Source: an uncultured Lachnospiraceae bacterium (GTDB lineage Bacteria; Bacillota; Clostridia; Lachnospirales; Lachnospiraceae). Taken from it: 64,000 nucleotides of DNA. Positions 16,554-25,865 of this stretch are shown piece by piece. The notes under the pieces are model-generated. The model made no database searches. It saw nothing but the letters and a program-made list of their open reading frames with translations, and had not been told where the DNA came from. The translations under genes were made by a program, and so were the position numbers. The stretch is taken from the NCBI GenBank assembly GCA_947630925.1, contig CANRJM010000007.1, positions 27,926 to 91,925 of the forward strand. Direction: 5' to 3'. Every line of letters begins with the position of its first letter. The first letter of the stretch is position 1.

Positions 16554-17930
16554 TTAGCCAATAATTCTTCTGGCACATGCCGGCTGTCTGTATCTATAAC
16601 TTGAAATCTTGATGCCATCTCTTTTATTGCTGGCATGGACAACACGTCCGCCACCGATATAGAGAGCCACATGACCAATTCTTCCGCCATTTCTATAGAA
16701 TACTAAATCGCCCGGCTGAAGATTAGAAAGGCTTACGCTTCTGCCACGCCCGGATTGTGCAGCAGCCGAATGCGGCAAGCTATAACCAAACTGCGCATAA
16801 ATGCTCATAGTAAAACCAGAACAATCAGCACCTCTTGTTAAGCTTGTACCACCCCACACATATGGGTTACCGACAAACTTACATGCATAAGAAGCAATCG
16901 CTGAACCGGAAGAACCGGATGGTGCGTAAGATTTGCTGCTGGAAGAAGAACTCCTGGAACTGCTGGAAGAACTCCTGGAAGAACTGCTGGAGGAGCTTCT
17001 GGAAGAACTGCTGGAGGAACTTCTGGAAGCGCTGCTTGACGTACTGGAACTGCTAGAGGAACTTGAGGAACTAGAAGTACTTGGAGCACTTGCCTGTGCA
17101 TTCTGCGCAGCCAATGCTGCAAGACGCTCCTGCTCTGCCCGTTCTGCTTCTCTCTGGCGACGAAGTTTTTCTTTCTCTTCTTTGATAGAAATCGCTTTAT
17201 CAAAACGTACTCTTGTTCTGACAAATTCTTTTGCCACATATCCCTTATCGCCGTCGTCAATCAGAATCTTATACCAGTTATCACTTTCGCCTACAATTTC
17301 ATACTTTTCATCTTCCGGTATCTGTGTAATAATCGAAGATTTCGTACTCTTTGCAGAACGAACATTTAATGTAACAACACCCGATTTTACAAAAGCAAAT
17401 GCCGTTCCATATTTCCCTGCTAAATTTTGTGCTTCTTTGCCAATTGCAAGTAAGTCTTTCCTTATGTATCCGGTTACACTGCCTGATTCAATCTTAACCC
17501 AACCGTTTTTTTCGCCGATGATTTCAGCAGAACCACCTTTATATAATTTACCTAAAATCTTACTGTCTGTTGTCGGATGCTTCCGAATATTGACATAATT
17601 GCTTGCAGTAGAAATACCGAGATTACGGAACTGTTTTGCAACCGTCTCTTCCTTTCTCTGCTCTTCTGTTTTCGTAACTGCCGGCTGAGACGGCGCAGCA
17701 GTTGGAGAAGCCGGCGCCGCTGCCGTGCTGCTGTCCGTCGCATTCTCCTGTGTATCAACATAATTATCCACGTAATACTTATCTAACGATAAGGAAAGAC
17801 CTGCCATTTCCGTTTCCTGACAAAAAGTAGCAGCCGAAACATCATCACCGCTCGTAGTATAACAAGCCAATGATAAAGTAACCGCTGTGCCAAATACCGC
17901 GACATTTCTTGTCCAACGTGTCTTATTCAT
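16554..17930 (-). CDS. Secreted SH3b-NlpC/P60 peptidoglycan endopeptidase
   Basis: Cell-wall hydrolase expected to cut peptide stems of peptidoglycan. The 458-residue protein has a signal peptide (about 1-34, ending near VSAAT), two bacterial SH3 domains (about 107-160 and 183-240), a short charged helix rich in E/R/A (about 245-275), a Ser/Arg-rich linker (about 280-335) and a C-terminal NlpC/P60 domain. The catalytic Cys370 (DCSGF) and His420 (GHVALYIGG) are present, with a third polar His in VVHAS. A TTGACA-N17-TATAAT promoter lies about 80 bases upstream and GGAGG precedes the ATG. It is a single-gene unit. Confidence 0.93.
   Translation of the reverse strand: MNKTRWTRNVAVFGTAVTLSLACYTTSGDDVSAATFCQETEMAGLSLSLDKYYVDNYVDTQENATDSSTAAAPASPTAAPSQPAVTKTEEQRKEETVAKQFRNLGISTASNYVNIRKHPTTDSKILGKLYKGGSAEIIGEKNGWVKIESGSVTGYIRKDLLAIGKEAQNLAGKYGTAFAFVKSGVVTLNVRSAKSTKSSIITQIPEDEKYEIVGESDNWYKILIDDGDKGYVAKEFVRTRVRFDKAISIKEEKEKLRRQREAERAEQERLAALAAQNAQASAPSTSSSSSSSSSSSTSSSASRSSSSSSSRSSSSSSSRSSSSSSRSSSSSSKSYAPSGSSGSAIASYACKFVGNPYVWGGTSLTRGADCSGFTMSIYAQFGYSLPHSAAAQSGRGRSVSLSNLQPGDLVFYRNGGRIGHVALYIGGGRVVHASNKRDGIKISSYRYRQPACARRIIG
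16929..17090 (-). repeat. Low-complexity repeat coding the Ser/Arg linker
   Basis: Imperfect tandem repeats of about 15-30 bases made of Ser codons with interspersed Arg codons, coding runs such as SRSSSSSS between the SH3 and NlpC/P60 domains. The opposite strand reads as an open LEELLEELL frame, which is a by-product. Confidence 0.85.
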
Positions 17931-18012
17931 AAGAAACCTCCATTAAAAATGAAAAACTGAATTTACTACAAATCAATATACAAATATTACAAATTTATTA
18001 CGTCCAAAGTCT

Positions 18013-18041
18013 ATTATAGCAAGGGAGGCAATTTTTGTCAA
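18013..18041 (-). promoter_or_regulatory. Consensus SigA promoter of the NlpC/P60 gene
   Basis: On the minus strand, TTGACA (18041-18036), 17 bases, TATAAT (18018-18013): a full match to consensus. It gives an AT-rich leader of about 75 nt. The rest of the 308-base gap to ridA holds the ridA terminator and a TACATTTGTA dyad. Confidence 0.8.
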
Positions 18042-18121
18042 TACTTGTCATATAATTTAAAAATACGAAAAAATCTAACAATTTGGATAATTCATAAAAA
18101 AAATTTTTAATTCCTTTGAAC

Positions 18122-18131
18122 TACATTTGTA
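18122..18131. promoter_or_regulatory. TACA-N2-TGTA dyad (BlaI/CopY-type box)
   Basis: CTACATTTGTAG is a perfect palindrome of the TACANNTGTA type bound by BlaI/MecI/CopY repressors, with a second partial copy (ACTACAATTTGTG) 13 bases on. It is about 80 bases upstream of the NlpC/P60 promoter. No such regulator gene is seen in the window, so this is only a candidate. Confidence 0.3.
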
Positions 18132-18180
18132 GAACTACAATTTGTGATATAACAAAAAAAATCGCAGCTCCAGACAGGAA

Positions 18181-18228
18181 AATACAAGGATATTTGTTTT
18201 TGTTCCAAACATCCTTGTATTCTACCAG
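18181..18228 (-). terminator. Terminator of ridA
   Basis: Long stem 18181-18196/18207-18221 (AATACAAGGAT pairing with ATCCTTGTATT plus inner pairs). On the minus strand it is followed by TTTTCC, just downstream of the ridA stop. Confidence 0.75.
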
Positions 18229-18238
18229 AATAGTATAT

Positions 18239-18616
18239 TTACTTCAAGGCAACTGCTTCAATCTCAACCGCTACATCCTTTGGCAGCCTTGCTGCCTCCA
18301 CACAGGATCTCGCAGGATACGGCGTAGTAAAAAATGTTTCGTAAACCTCATTGATTTTTGCAAAATCTTCCATATCACGAATAAAGACAACCGTCTTAAT
18401 GACCTTATCCATAGAAGAACCTGCCGCCTCAAGCAATGCTTTTAAATTTGTAAAAGCCTGTTTTGCCTGCTCCTCTACACTTCCGGTAACCAACTCTCCC
18501 GTCTGCGGATGAATTGGTATCATGCCGGACGTATATATCATACCGTTTCCTTCTATTGCCTGAGAATACGGTCCAATCGCTTCCGGCGCATTTGGGGTGC
18601 TGATTTCTTTCTTCAT
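18239..18616 (-). CDS. ridA: RidA/YjgF family enamine/imine deaminase
   Basis: Hydrolyses reactive 2-aminoacrylate and related imines released by PLP enzymes. The 125-residue product is the normal family size. It has the early IGPYSQAI motif, the central YTSGMIPI, and the C-terminal PARSCVEAARLPKDVAVEIEAVA (starting PARSCVEAARLP) that carries the substrate-binding Arg. ATG 18616 is chosen because AGAGG lies 8 bases before it; an ATG two codons upstream is also possible. The frame stays open further upstream without homology. It is divergent from cvfB. Confidence 0.93.
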   Translation of the reverse strand: MKKEISTPNAPEAIGPYSQAIEGNGMIYTSGMIPIHPQTGELVTGSVEEQAKQAFTNLKALLEAAGSSMDKVIKTVVFIRDMEDFAKINEVYETFFTTPYPARSCVEAARLPKDVAVEIEAVALK

Positions 18617-18711
18617 TTCCATTACCTCTTTCCCTTTTTTATTCGTTTTCTCTTTGAGTATAACACCATTTTCCTTTTTACACCAGACCCATTTCAATGA
18701 AAGAGATTGTT

Positions 18712-18740
18712 TTGACAATTTTCACTTTCATTAGTATAGT
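18712..18740 (+). promoter_or_regulatory. Promoter of cvfB
   Basis: TTGACA (18712-18717), 17 bases, TATAGT (18735-18740). A TATAAT overlaps at 18740-18745 but at a poor 22-base spacing. Confidence 0.7.
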
Positions 18741-18792
18741 ATAATCAGTGCGTTAATGAAATCAGTATAAAAACATTGGAAATGAGGAAATC

Positions 18793-19644
18793 ATGAAACA
18801 AAAAATAGAATTAGGGAACTATCAGGAATTAATAGTAACAAAAAAAACAGACTTTGGAATCTATCTTAATACTCCGGAAGGCAGGGAATCCGAAAAAATA
18901 CTTCTGCCCAAAGCACAAGTACCTCCGGATACGCAGCTAAAAGATGTCATACGCGTTTTTGTTTATAAGGACTCCGAAGACAGACCAATCGCTACGACAT
19001 TGGAACCTTCTATTACTTTGGGTGGCGTTGCGCGGTTATATGTAAATCAGGTTACCTCTATCGGCGCTTTTCTGGACTGGGGACTTCCCAAGGATTTATT
19101 CCTGCCATTTAAGGAGCAGTTATATCCGGTAAAGGAAGGCGATGCTGTGTTAGTGACATTATATCTGGATAAGAGCGAACGGCTCTGCGCTTCTATGCAT
19201 GTTTATGATGCTCTGCGAAATGATTCCGCTTACCGGAAAAACGATCAAGTCAGTGGCCGGGTTTATGAAATCAGTAAAAATTTTGGCGTATTTGTTGCCG
19301 TGGATGATATATATTCGGCTCTGATCCCGCAAAAAGAGGTGTTTGAAACGTATCGAATCAATCAACCTGTTTCCGCCCGCATTGCCCGGGTTATGGAAGA
19401 TGGACGTCTGACACTCAGCGTAAAAAAACAAATCCCCCAGCAAATGAATGAAGACGCCGCCTTTATTTACAACTGTCTGGAAGAAGAAAACGGATTCCTT
19501 CCCTTTCATGATAAAAGCGATCCGGAATCCATCAAAAACCGTTTCCATATGAGTAAAAATGCTTTTAAACGCGCAATTGGACATCTTCTCAAAGAGGGTA
19601 AGATTACTATTGCAGGCGACGGCATACGAAAGCAGCATCCCTGA
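18793..19644 (+). CDS. cvfB: S1-domain RNA-binding protein, CvfB/YitL family
   Basis: Cytoplasmic RNA-binding protein of the CvfB family. The 283-residue product has several S1-like beta-barrel units (about 1-60, 65-130 and 145-205, including GGVARLYVNQVTSIGAFLDWG, beginning GGVARLYVNQV, and GRVYEISKNFGVFVAV) and a C-terminal winged helix (about 215-280) with MSKNAFKRAIGHLLKEGKI. This domain order and length match CvfB. In staphylococci CvfB affects virulence gene expression; the role here is not known. It is a single-gene unit with its own promoter. Confidence 0.88.
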   Translation: MKQKIELGNYQELIVTKKTDFGIYLNTPEGRESEKILLPKAQVPPDTQLKDVIRVFVYKDSEDRPIATTLEPSITLGGVARLYVNQVTSIGAFLDWGLPKDLFLPFKEQLYPVKEGDAVLVTLYLDKSERLCASMHVYDALRNDSAYRKNDQVSGRVYEISKNFGVFVAVDDIYSALIPQKEVFETYRINQPVSARIARVMEDGRLTLSVKKQIPQQMNEDAAFIYNCLEEENGFLPFHDKSDPESIKNRFHMSKNAFKRAIGHLLKEGKITIAGDGIRKQHP

Positions 19645-19684
19645 ATCATCCTGCTTGACAGTTTACTGCGTAACTTCTATTTTT

Positions 19685-19715
19685 TTAGGGCAAGCTTGTG
19701 ATAAGCCTGCCCTAA
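19685..19715. terminator. Hairpin between cvfB and accA, likely shared terminator
   Basis: 13-bp inverted repeat TTAGGGCAAGCTT / AAGCCTGCCCTAA with a 5-base loop and one mismatch, between convergent gene ends. T-runs flank it only weakly in either direction. Confidence 0.55.
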
Positions 19716-19723
19716 TCTGATTT

Positions 19724-20521
19724 CTATTCCGTAAATTCTCCAAATTTACGAAAACGTTTATATCGTTTATCCAAAAGCGTTTGGATATCCATCTTCATAA
19801 GTTCCGGAAGGGTTTCCAACAATGCTTTCTTTAATTCATCCGTCGTAGCTTTCAGGTTATTTTCCAATCCCTCTGCCGGCTCTAAAAACATTCGGTCAAT
19901 CACTTCGTTTTCCAACAAATCTCCTGCTGTCATCTTCATCAGGGCAGCCGCCTCTGCTGTACGCGAAGAATCTCTCCACAAAATGCTTGCAAAGCCCTCT
20001 GGCGATAATACGGAATACATGCCATGCTCCAACATCCATACAGAATCGCCCACGGCAAGCGCCAATGCGCCGCCGCTTCCACCTTCACCGATAAAAATAC
20101 TGATAATTGGTGTTTTCAGCCGGGACATTTCCATCAGATTCCGGGCAATCGCTTCTCCCTGCCCTCTCTCTTCTGCCCCGATTCCGCAAAAAGCGCCTGC
20201 CGTATTGATAAACGTAATGACCGGCCTGTGAAACTTCTCCGCCTGTTTCATCAGACGCAGCGCCTTCCGATATCCCTCAGGATTAGGCGATCCAAAATTA
20301 CAGGCTACATTCTCCTCCAGTGTATGACCTTTCTGAATACCGATAACCGTGACCGGCATTCCTTCCAAAGAAGCAATTCCTCCTACGATCGCGCCATCAT
20401 CCGAAAACAAGCGGTCTCCATGAAATTCCATAAACTCTTTAAAGATAGCTTTTATAAACTGCTTTGTATTCGGGCGTTCAATCATACGGGCAATGGCTAC
20501 GGATTTCATTGCATCGCTCAT
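19724..20521 (-). CDS. accA: Acetyl-CoA carboxylase carboxyltransferase subunit alpha
   Basis: With AccD transfers the carboxyl group from carboxybiotin to acetyl-CoA, giving malonyl-CoA. The 265-residue protein lacks the longer N-terminal extension of the E. coli enzyme, as in many Clostridia. It contains [13 protein letters not shown] (about 31-43), [20 protein letters not shown] (about 110-129) and [14 protein letters not shown] (about 146-159), the crotonase-fold core. It overlaps accD by 4 bases (ATGA) and is the last gene of the fatty-acid operon. Confidence 0.95.
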   Translation of the reverse strand: MSDAMKSVAIARMIERPNTKQFIKAIFKEFMEFHGDRLFSDDGAIVGGIASLEGMPVTVIGIQKGHTLEENVACNFGSPNPEGYRKALRLMKQAEKFHRPVITFINTAGAFCGIGAEERGQGEAIARNLMEMSRLKTPIISIFIGEGGSGGALALAVGDSVWMLEHGMYSVLSPEGFASILWRDSSRTAEAAALMKMTAGDLLENEVIDRMFLEPAEGLENNLKATTDELKKALLETLPELMKMDIQTLLDKRYKRFRKFGEFTE

Positions 20522-21402
20522 TTCATTTCCTCACTTTCCTTCTGACTATGCAGCCGTAATATTCTCCCTAATTCCTTCCGCATTTTTTCCCGGTGCACAA
20601 TCCGGTCTACAAATCCATGCTCCAACTGAAACTCCGCACGTTGGAAGCCTTCCGGAAGCTCCTGATGAATGGTGCCTTTGATCACTCTCTGACCCGCAAA
20701 ACCAATCAAAGCCTTTGGCTCTGACAAAATAATATCTCCCAACATGGCAAAACTTGCCGTAACGCCGCCAGTCGTCGGATCTGTTAAGACCGTCACATAC
20801 AAAAGCCCTGCTTCGTCATGACGCCCCAATGCCTCAGACACCTTTGCCATCTGCATCAAAGAAATAATTCCCTCCTGCATGCGCGCCCCGCCGGAAGTTG
20901 TAAATATAATAATTGGCAAACGGTTTTTTGTCGCATACTCTACTGCTCTGGTTACCTTTTCCCCAACGACAGAGCCCATGCTTCCCATCATAAAATGACT
21001 GTCCATAATGGCTATCACCGTATCATATCCATATATTTTACATCGCCCGGTTACTACGCCTTCAAGGATTCCTGATTTCTTTTGCGCTTTTAAAACCACC
21101 TGTTCATACTCCGGATAATCCATTGGATTGGAAGGCTTCATCTCCGCATCAAATTCCTCGAAACTTCCTTCGTCACACGTAACTGCAATCCGCTCAGAGG
21201 GGCTCATGCGAAAATGCGCGTCACAATTGGGACAAAGCTTATACTCCGTTACTTCTTTTTTGTATATAATTGCTTTACAGGTATTACATTTTATCCACAT
21301 TCCATCCGGAATCGAAGGTTCTCTCCTTGCTCTTTTTCTATCATTGCCTCTTCTTTCTCCATTGTCAATCGAGAAGTAATTTTTCTTTCCAAATAAATTC
21401 AA
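20518..21402 (-). CDS. accD: Acetyl-CoA carboxylase carboxyltransferase subunit beta
   Basis: Zinc-binding partner of AccA. The 294-residue protein has the zinc ribbon CNTC...CPNC (about residues 39-61), then [15 protein letters not shown] and [11 protein letters not shown], the carboxyltransferase core. The start appears to be TTG at 21402, with AAAGGG about 8 bases upstream. The next Met lies 34 codons in, just before the zinc ribbon, which would cut off the usual basic N-terminus. accA follows with a 4-base overlap and accC lies 54 bases upstream. Confidence 0.94.
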   Translation of the reverse strand: MNLFGKKNYFSIDNGERRGNDRKRARREPSIPDGMWIKCNTCKAIIYKKEVTEYKLCPNCDAHFRMSPSERIAVTCDEGSFEEFDAEMKPSNPMDYPEYEQVVLKAQKKSGILEGVVTGRCKIYGYDTVIAIMDSHFMMGSMGSVVGEKVTRAVEYATKNRLPIIIFTTSGGARMQEGIISLMQMAKVSEALGRHDEAGLLYVTVLTDPTTGGVTASFAMLGDIILSEPKALIGFAGQRVIKGTIHQELPEGFQRAEFQLEHGFVDRIVHREKMRKELGRILRLHSQKESEEMK

Positions 21403-21456
21403 CTAATCAACCCTTTCTTTCCGTCGGTTTCCATTTTTCCGCCATATGACGGAAAT

Positions 21457-22803
21457 CTATTTTAACAATTTCTCTTCCAAAAAAGCAGTATCAAACTCGC
21501 CGGCCAGATACTCCTCATCATTGAGGATGCGATTCTGAAACTCAATATTGGTATCAATACCGTCAATAATAAATTCATACAGCGCACGCCTCATTTTTGC
21601 GATTGCCTCTTTGCGGTTTCTGCCATGGACAATAACCTTGGCAATCATGGAATCATAATAAGGCAGTATCTCATATCCCTCATACACTGCAGTATCAACG
21701 CGGATGCCAAGACCGCCCCCCGGCAAAAGCAGATAATCAATCAAACCAGGACACGGCGCAAAATTACGTTCCGGATTTTCCGCATTAATCCGGCATTCAA
21801 TTGCATGACCGCTAATCTGGATCTCCTCCTGCGTAAAAGATAATTTTTCTCCGTCTGCAATCCGAATCTGTTCTTTGATAATATCTACATTGGTAATCAT
21901 TTCCGTTACCGGATGCTCTACCTGCACACGGGTATTCATTTCCATAAAATAAAATTGACCCGTTCTATCATACAAAAACTCAATCGTTCCCGCGCTTTGA
22001 TATCCTACTGCTTTCGCAGCACGTACCGCCGCATCGCACATCTCCTTTCGTGTCTCGGGAGAAAGCGCTGGGGAAGGAGCTTCTTCCAATACCTTCTGAT
22101 TCTTTCTCTGCAAAGAACAGTCCCGTTCTCCCAAGTGAATGATATTGCCATAATGATCTCCCAATATCTGTACTTCCACATGTCTGGCATGCTCAATCAC
22201 TTTTTCCATGTACATGGCGTCTTCGCCAAACGCCGCCTTTGTCTCACTTTTCGCAGCTTCAAAAGCCTTCTGCAGTTCTTCCTTCTTTCGTACAATGCGA
22301 ATGCCCTTGCCGCCGCCACCGGCAGAAGCTTTTACCATAACAGGATACCCCAGTTTTTCGGCAATCTCATATGCCTGTTCCATATCCCCGACTACTCCGT
22401 CGCTCCCCGGAATGACCGGAACATTTGCCTGAATCATCATAGCTCTGGCATTAGACTTATTTCCCATTGCGTCAATCACGGAAGGATTTGGACCAATAAA
22501 TTTGATATTACACTCTTCACACATTGCCGCAAATGTACTGTTTTCTGATAAAAAACCAAATCCCGGATGAATCGCCTGCGCGCCTGTTTCTACCGCAGCA
22601 GTAATAATATTGGTCATATTATTATAACTATCTGCAGCCTTCGCAGAGCCAATACAGACAGCTTCATCCGCAAGCTGTGCATGCAAAGCCTCTCTGTCCG
22701 GTTCAGAAAATACTGCTACCGTCTTAATTCCCATCTCGCGGCATGCCCGGATAATGCGGACGGCTATCTCGCCACGATTTGCTATCAAAATCTTATCAAA
22801 CAT
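21457..22803 (-). CDS. accC: Biotin carboxylase AccC
   Basis: ATP-grasp enzyme that carboxylates the biotin of AccB using bicarbonate and ATP. The 448-residue product begins MFDKILIANRGEIAVR, has the glycine-rich ATP loop KASAGGGGKGIR (about 159-170), the HARHVEVQILGD segment and the catalytic EMNTRVQVEHPVTE (about 285-298). ATG 22803 is preferred over one four codons earlier because GGAGG lies 5 bases before it. It sits between fabZ and accD in the operon. Confidence 0.97.
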   Translation of the reverse strand: MFDKILIANRGEIAVRIIRACREMGIKTVAVFSEPDREALHAQLADEAVCIGSAKAADSYNNMTNIITAAVETGAQAIHPGFGFLSENSTFAAMCEECNIKFIGPNPSVIDAMGNKSNARAMMIQANVPVIPGSDGVVGDMEQAYEIAEKLGYPVMVKASAGGGGKGIRIVRKKEELQKAFEAAKSETKAAFGEDAMYMEKVIEHARHVEVQILGDHYGNIIHLGERDCSLQRKNQKVLEEAPSPALSPETRKEMCDAAVRAAKAVGYQSAGTIEFLYDRTGQFYFMEMNTRVQVEHPVTEMITNVDIIKEQIRIADGEKLSFTQEEIQISGHAIECRINAENPERNFAPCPGLIDYLLLPGGGLGIRVDTAVYEGYEILPYYDSMIAKVIVHGRNRKEAIAKMRRALYEFIIDGIDTNIEFQNRILNDEEYLAGEFDTAFLEEKLLK

Positions 22804-22824
22804 TTGCGCCTCCATCGTTCTCTG

Positions 22825-23253
22825 CTACTCAATAATAAACATAAACTGCTCTACCTGAGCTGCGATTTCCTCTCCCACATATGCAGTACCATGACCGATA
22901 CCGATATTTTTCTTCAGTTTATCAATTTCCAGTTCCAAACGAAGCGTATCCCCGGGAACTACCTTCCGCTTAAATTTCGCATTTTTAATTGCACCGAAAT
23001 ATCCGGTCTTTCCCTTAAACTGTTCCATAGAAAGAATCGCAACTGCACCCGCCTGTGCCATTGCCTCAACAATCAGCACCCCCGGCATAACCGGTTCCTG
23101 CGGAAAATGCCCGGCAAAAAACGGTTCATTATAAGAAACATTTTTCAACGCCGTAATCGATTTCCCTTCTACCATATCCTCCACACGGTCAATCAGCAAA
23201 AACGGCTGCCTGTGTGGAATAATCGACATAATTTCATTGATATCCATTAACAT
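22825..23253 (-). CDS. fabZ: 3-hydroxyacyl-ACP dehydratase FabZ
   Basis: Dehydrates beta-hydroxyacyl-ACP in the fatty-acid elongation cycle. The 142-residue hotdog-fold protein has [13 protein letters not shown] (about 11-23), the catalytic His in [22 protein letters not shown] (about 46-67; starts [13 protein letters not shown]) and the matching Glu in the central helix. AGAGGA precedes the ATG. It lies between accB and accC, the common Clostridia order. Confidence 0.96.
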   Translation of the reverse strand: MLMDINEIMSIIPHRQPFLLIDRVEDMVEGKSITALKNVSYNEPFFAGHFPQEPVMPGVLIVEAMAQAGAVAILSMEQFKGKTGYFGAIKNAKFKRKVVPGDTLRLELEIDKLKKNIGIGHGTAYVGEEIAAQVEQFMFIIE

Positions 23254-23277
23254 ATGATTCCTCTTCTCTTTCCATTC

Positions 23278-23802
23278 CTACTTTACACGGAATAATTCCT
23301 GACCATACTCTACAAATTCGCCATCCTTTACAAGAATCTCTGTAATAGTCCCGCTCACTTCACTGTTTACTTCATTCATAAACTTCATCGCTTCAATAAT
23401 GCATACCACATCTCCTTCTGACACGGTATCTCCTGTTTTTACAAAAGGCGCCTCGTCCGGCGCTGCGCTTTGATAAAAGGTTCCAACAATCGGAGCCTTG
23501 ATTACCTTTGTTGATTCCGCAGCAGAAGCTTTCGGAGCGGAATCTGTTTTTATAGCAGAATCTGCTCTTTTCATTTTGGAATCCTCTGCTGGTACGGAAT
23601 CTGTCTGTTCCAACGCTGCCACAGGCGCTGCAGGTACCGCCTGCTGTGCCGCCGCTACAGGTACTGCAGCAGAAGATGCCGCCCAGGGCGAAACCGGGCC
23701 GCGGTTTAAACGGAGCCGTACGTTATCCAACTGTACTTCCATATCATTTAAATCAGTTTTTTCAAAAATCGCAATTAATTCCTTGACCTCTTCATATTGC
23801 AT
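23278..23802 (-). CDS. accB: Biotin carboxyl carrier protein AccB
   Basis: Carries the biotin shuttled between AccC and AccAD. The 174-residue protein has an N-terminal helix region (1-35), a flexible Ala/Pro/Ser-rich linker (about 38-95) and a C-terminal biotinyl domain. The biotin attachment motif is EAMKF with Lys140; the residue after Lys is Phe rather than the common Met or Leu. It lies between fabF and fabZ. Confidence 0.95.
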   Translation of the reverse strand: MQYEEVKELIAIFEKTDLNDMEVQLDNVRLRLNRGPVSPWAASSAAVPVAAAQQAVPAAPVAALEQTDSVPAEDSKMKRADSAIKTDSAPKASAAESTKVIKAPIVGTFYQSAAPDEAPFVKTGDTVSEGDVVCIIEAMKFMNEVNSEVSGTITEILVKDGEFVEYGQELFRVK

Positions 23803-23835
23803 CCTCTTACCACACCTTTCTAAAATACATTCTCT

Positions 23836-25083
23836 CTATTTTCCTGTCCATTTCTTAAAACAGAGCACTGCATTGTGTCCGCCAAAGCCTAAAGAATTGG
23901 ATAATGCATAAGCCGCATCCTTTGCTTCCCGCCCTACGTTTGGAATATAGTCTAAATCGCATTCTTCATCCGGCGTATGATAATTAATCGTTGGTGGAAG
24001 GAATCCCTCTTCCAGAGCCTTTACGCAGGAAATCGCTTCAATTGCACCCGCCGCTCCCAACAAATGGCCGGTCATAGACTTTGTAGAACTAATCGGCGTC
24101 TTTTTTGCTGTTTCTTCGCCAAACGCTAATTTAATCGCCTTGGTTTCTCCCACGTCATTCGCCTGCGTACTGGTTCCATGAGCATTAATATAATCGACCT
24201 GTTCCGGAGTAATGCCTGCTTCCTTCAGCGCCATCTTCATTGCCTTCGCCGCTCCTTTTCCTTCCGGCTCCGGCAGCGTAACATGATATGCATCGCCGGT
24301 TGCGCCATATCCAACAATCTCTCCATATATCTTAGCGCCTCTGGCTAACGCATGCTCTAACTCTTCCAACACAAGAATGCCTGAACCGTCGCCCATGACA
24401 AAACCATTTCTCTCTTTATCAAATGGTTTACATGCTTTTTTCGGGTCCGGCTCTGTAGATAATGCTGTCAGATTGGTAAATCCCGCAACGCCAATTCCGC
24501 AAATTGCCCCCTCAGCGCCTCCTGCTATACAGGCGTCCAGATAACCATGCTTAATGTTGCGGTATGCATCGCCAATGCAGTTTGTGCCGGTAGCACAGGC
24601 TGTCACAATGTCTTCACAGATGCCCTTTGCACCGATACGGATTGCAATATTGCCTGCCGCCATATTTCCAATTGTCATTGTAATAAAAAGAGGCGAAACA
24701 CGGGAAGGTCCTTTCGCTGCCATTCTTAAAACCTGTTCTTCCATTGTCATTAAACCACCGGTACCAGAACCAACAAGAACGCCAATGCGGTCTGCGTCTT
24801 CCTTCTCCATGTCCAGTTTTGAATCTTCAAAAGCCTGAATCCCCGCTGCCAAAGCATAGATTGCAAATAAATCATTTCTCTTGATATCCTTTTTTGTCAT
24901 ATACAATTCCGGATCGAAATCCTTGACTTCGGCCGCAATCTTCACTTTATAATCTGTCGTATCGAATTTCTTAATATAATCAATACCACAAACGCCATTT
25001 TTCAGATTATTCCAAAATGTATCTACTGTACTTCCCAACGGAGTAATAGCTCCCATTCCGGTAATCACACATCTTTTTTCCAT
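23836..25083 (-). CDS. fabF: Beta-ketoacyl-ACP synthase II FabF
   Basis: Condensing enzyme that extends acyl-ACP with malonyl-ACP. The 415-residue product carries the Cys-His-His triad: Cys in VTACATGTNCIGDA (about 163), His in NAHGTSTQANDVGE (about 303) and His in SMTGHLLGAAG (about 340). Length and the C-terminal NSLGFGGHNAVL motif are typical. It lies between fabG and accB. Confidence 0.97.
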   Translation of the reverse strand: MEKRCVITGMGAITPLGSTVDTFWNNLKNGVCGIDYIKKFDTTDYKVKIAAEVKDFDPELYMTKKDIKRNDLFAIYALAAGIQAFEDSKLDMEKEDADRIGVLVGSGTGGLMTMEEQVLRMAAKGPSRVSPLFITMTIGNMAAGNIAIRIGAKGICEDIVTACATGTNCIGDAYRNIKHGYLDACIAGGAEGAICGIGVAGFTNLTALSTEPDPKKACKPFDKERNGFVMGDGSGILVLEELEHALARGAKIYGEIVGYGATGDAYHVTLPEPEGKGAAKAMKMALKEAGITPEQVDYINAHGTSTQANDVGETKAIKLAFGEETAKKTPISSTKSMTGHLLGAAGAIEAISCVKALEEGFLPPTINYHTPDEECDLDYIPNVGREAKDAAYALSNSLGFGGHNAVLCFKKWTGK

Positions 25084-25123
25084 AACAACCCTCCATTCAC
25101 TTGCACTCCCTAAACGTATCCTG

Positions 25124-25852
25124 CTACATTACCATACCGCCGTCAACATTTAGGACCTGCCCGGTAATGTATGTATTTTTTGCGAAGAATACCGCCGCTT
25201 TTGCAATATCCTCTACCTGTCCATAACGCTTTAACGGAATGACAGATAACATCTTTTCTTTTTGCGCGTCTGTCAGAACAGCCGTCATATCCGTCTCCAC
25301 AAATCCCGGTGCAATAGCATTACAGGTAATCCCTCTTGCCGCCAGTTCCTTAGCTACCGATTTTGTCAATCCAATGATGCCAGCCTTGGATGCCGCATAA
25401 TTAACCTGTCCGGCATTTCCCATCACGCCGACTACCGACGCCATATTAATGATTGCGCCGCTTCTCTGTCTCAACATAATACTGCTCACATGACGCACCA
25501 TATTAAAAGTTCCTTTTAGATTTGTCTTTACCACACTGTCAAATTCTTCCTCGCTCATGCGCATCAAGAGCATATCTCTGGTAATTCCTGCGTTATTCAC
25601 AAGGATATCAATAGAGCCAAATTCCTCTTTTACCTGTTTTGCCAGAGAGGCAGCAAATTCAAAATCACTGACGTCCCCTTTTACCGGCATACATTTCACG
25701 CCGTATGCCTCTATCTGCTGAATCGTTTCCTCTGAAACATTGCTGTGATAGTTTAATACAATATTACATCCTTCTTCTGCAAATGCCAGAGCAATTGCTT
25801 TGCCAATTCCTTTCGCAGCTCCGGTAACAACCGCTGTCTTATCCTTTAACAT
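25124..25852 (-). CDS. fabG: 3-oxoacyl-ACP reductase FabG
   Basis: NADPH-dependent short-chain reductase of the elongation cycle. The 242-residue product begins MLKDKTAVVTGAAKGIGKAIA with the cofactor motif TGAAKGIG (about 10-17), has NNAGITRD (about 86-93), catalytic Ser in INMASVVG and YAASKAG (Tyr about 151, Lys about 155). ATG 25852 has AGGAGG 6 bases before it; a longer open frame would run back into fabD. It begins 13 bases after the fabD stop. Confidence 0.97.
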   Translation of the reverse strand: MLKDKTAVVTGAAKGIGKAIALAFAEEGCNIVLNYHSNVSEETIQQIEAYGVKCMPVKGDVSDFEFAASLAKQVKEEFGSIDILVNNAGITRDMLLMRMSEEEFDSVVKTNLKGTFNMVRHVSSIMLRQRSGAIINMASVVGVMGNAGQVNYAASKAGIIGLTKSVAKELAARGITCNAIAPGFVETDMTAVLTDAQKEKMLSVIPLKRYGQVEDIAKAAVFFAKNTYITGQVLNVDGGMVM

Positions 25853-25865
25853 ATAAAACCTCCTA

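Noticed and set aside
16422..16690. Small frames between azlC and the NlpC/P60 gene
   Set aside because: They overlap gene ends in other frames and lack ribosome sites.
16933..17598. Long plus-strand frame with LEELLEELL repeats
   Set aside because: It is the antisense of Ser/Arg codons in the NlpC/P60 linker; no ribosome site, and the sense frame has clear domains.
22567..23250. 227-codon plus-strand frame across accC and fabZ
   Set aside because: Antisense to two clear genes; no ribosome site and no recognisable domain.
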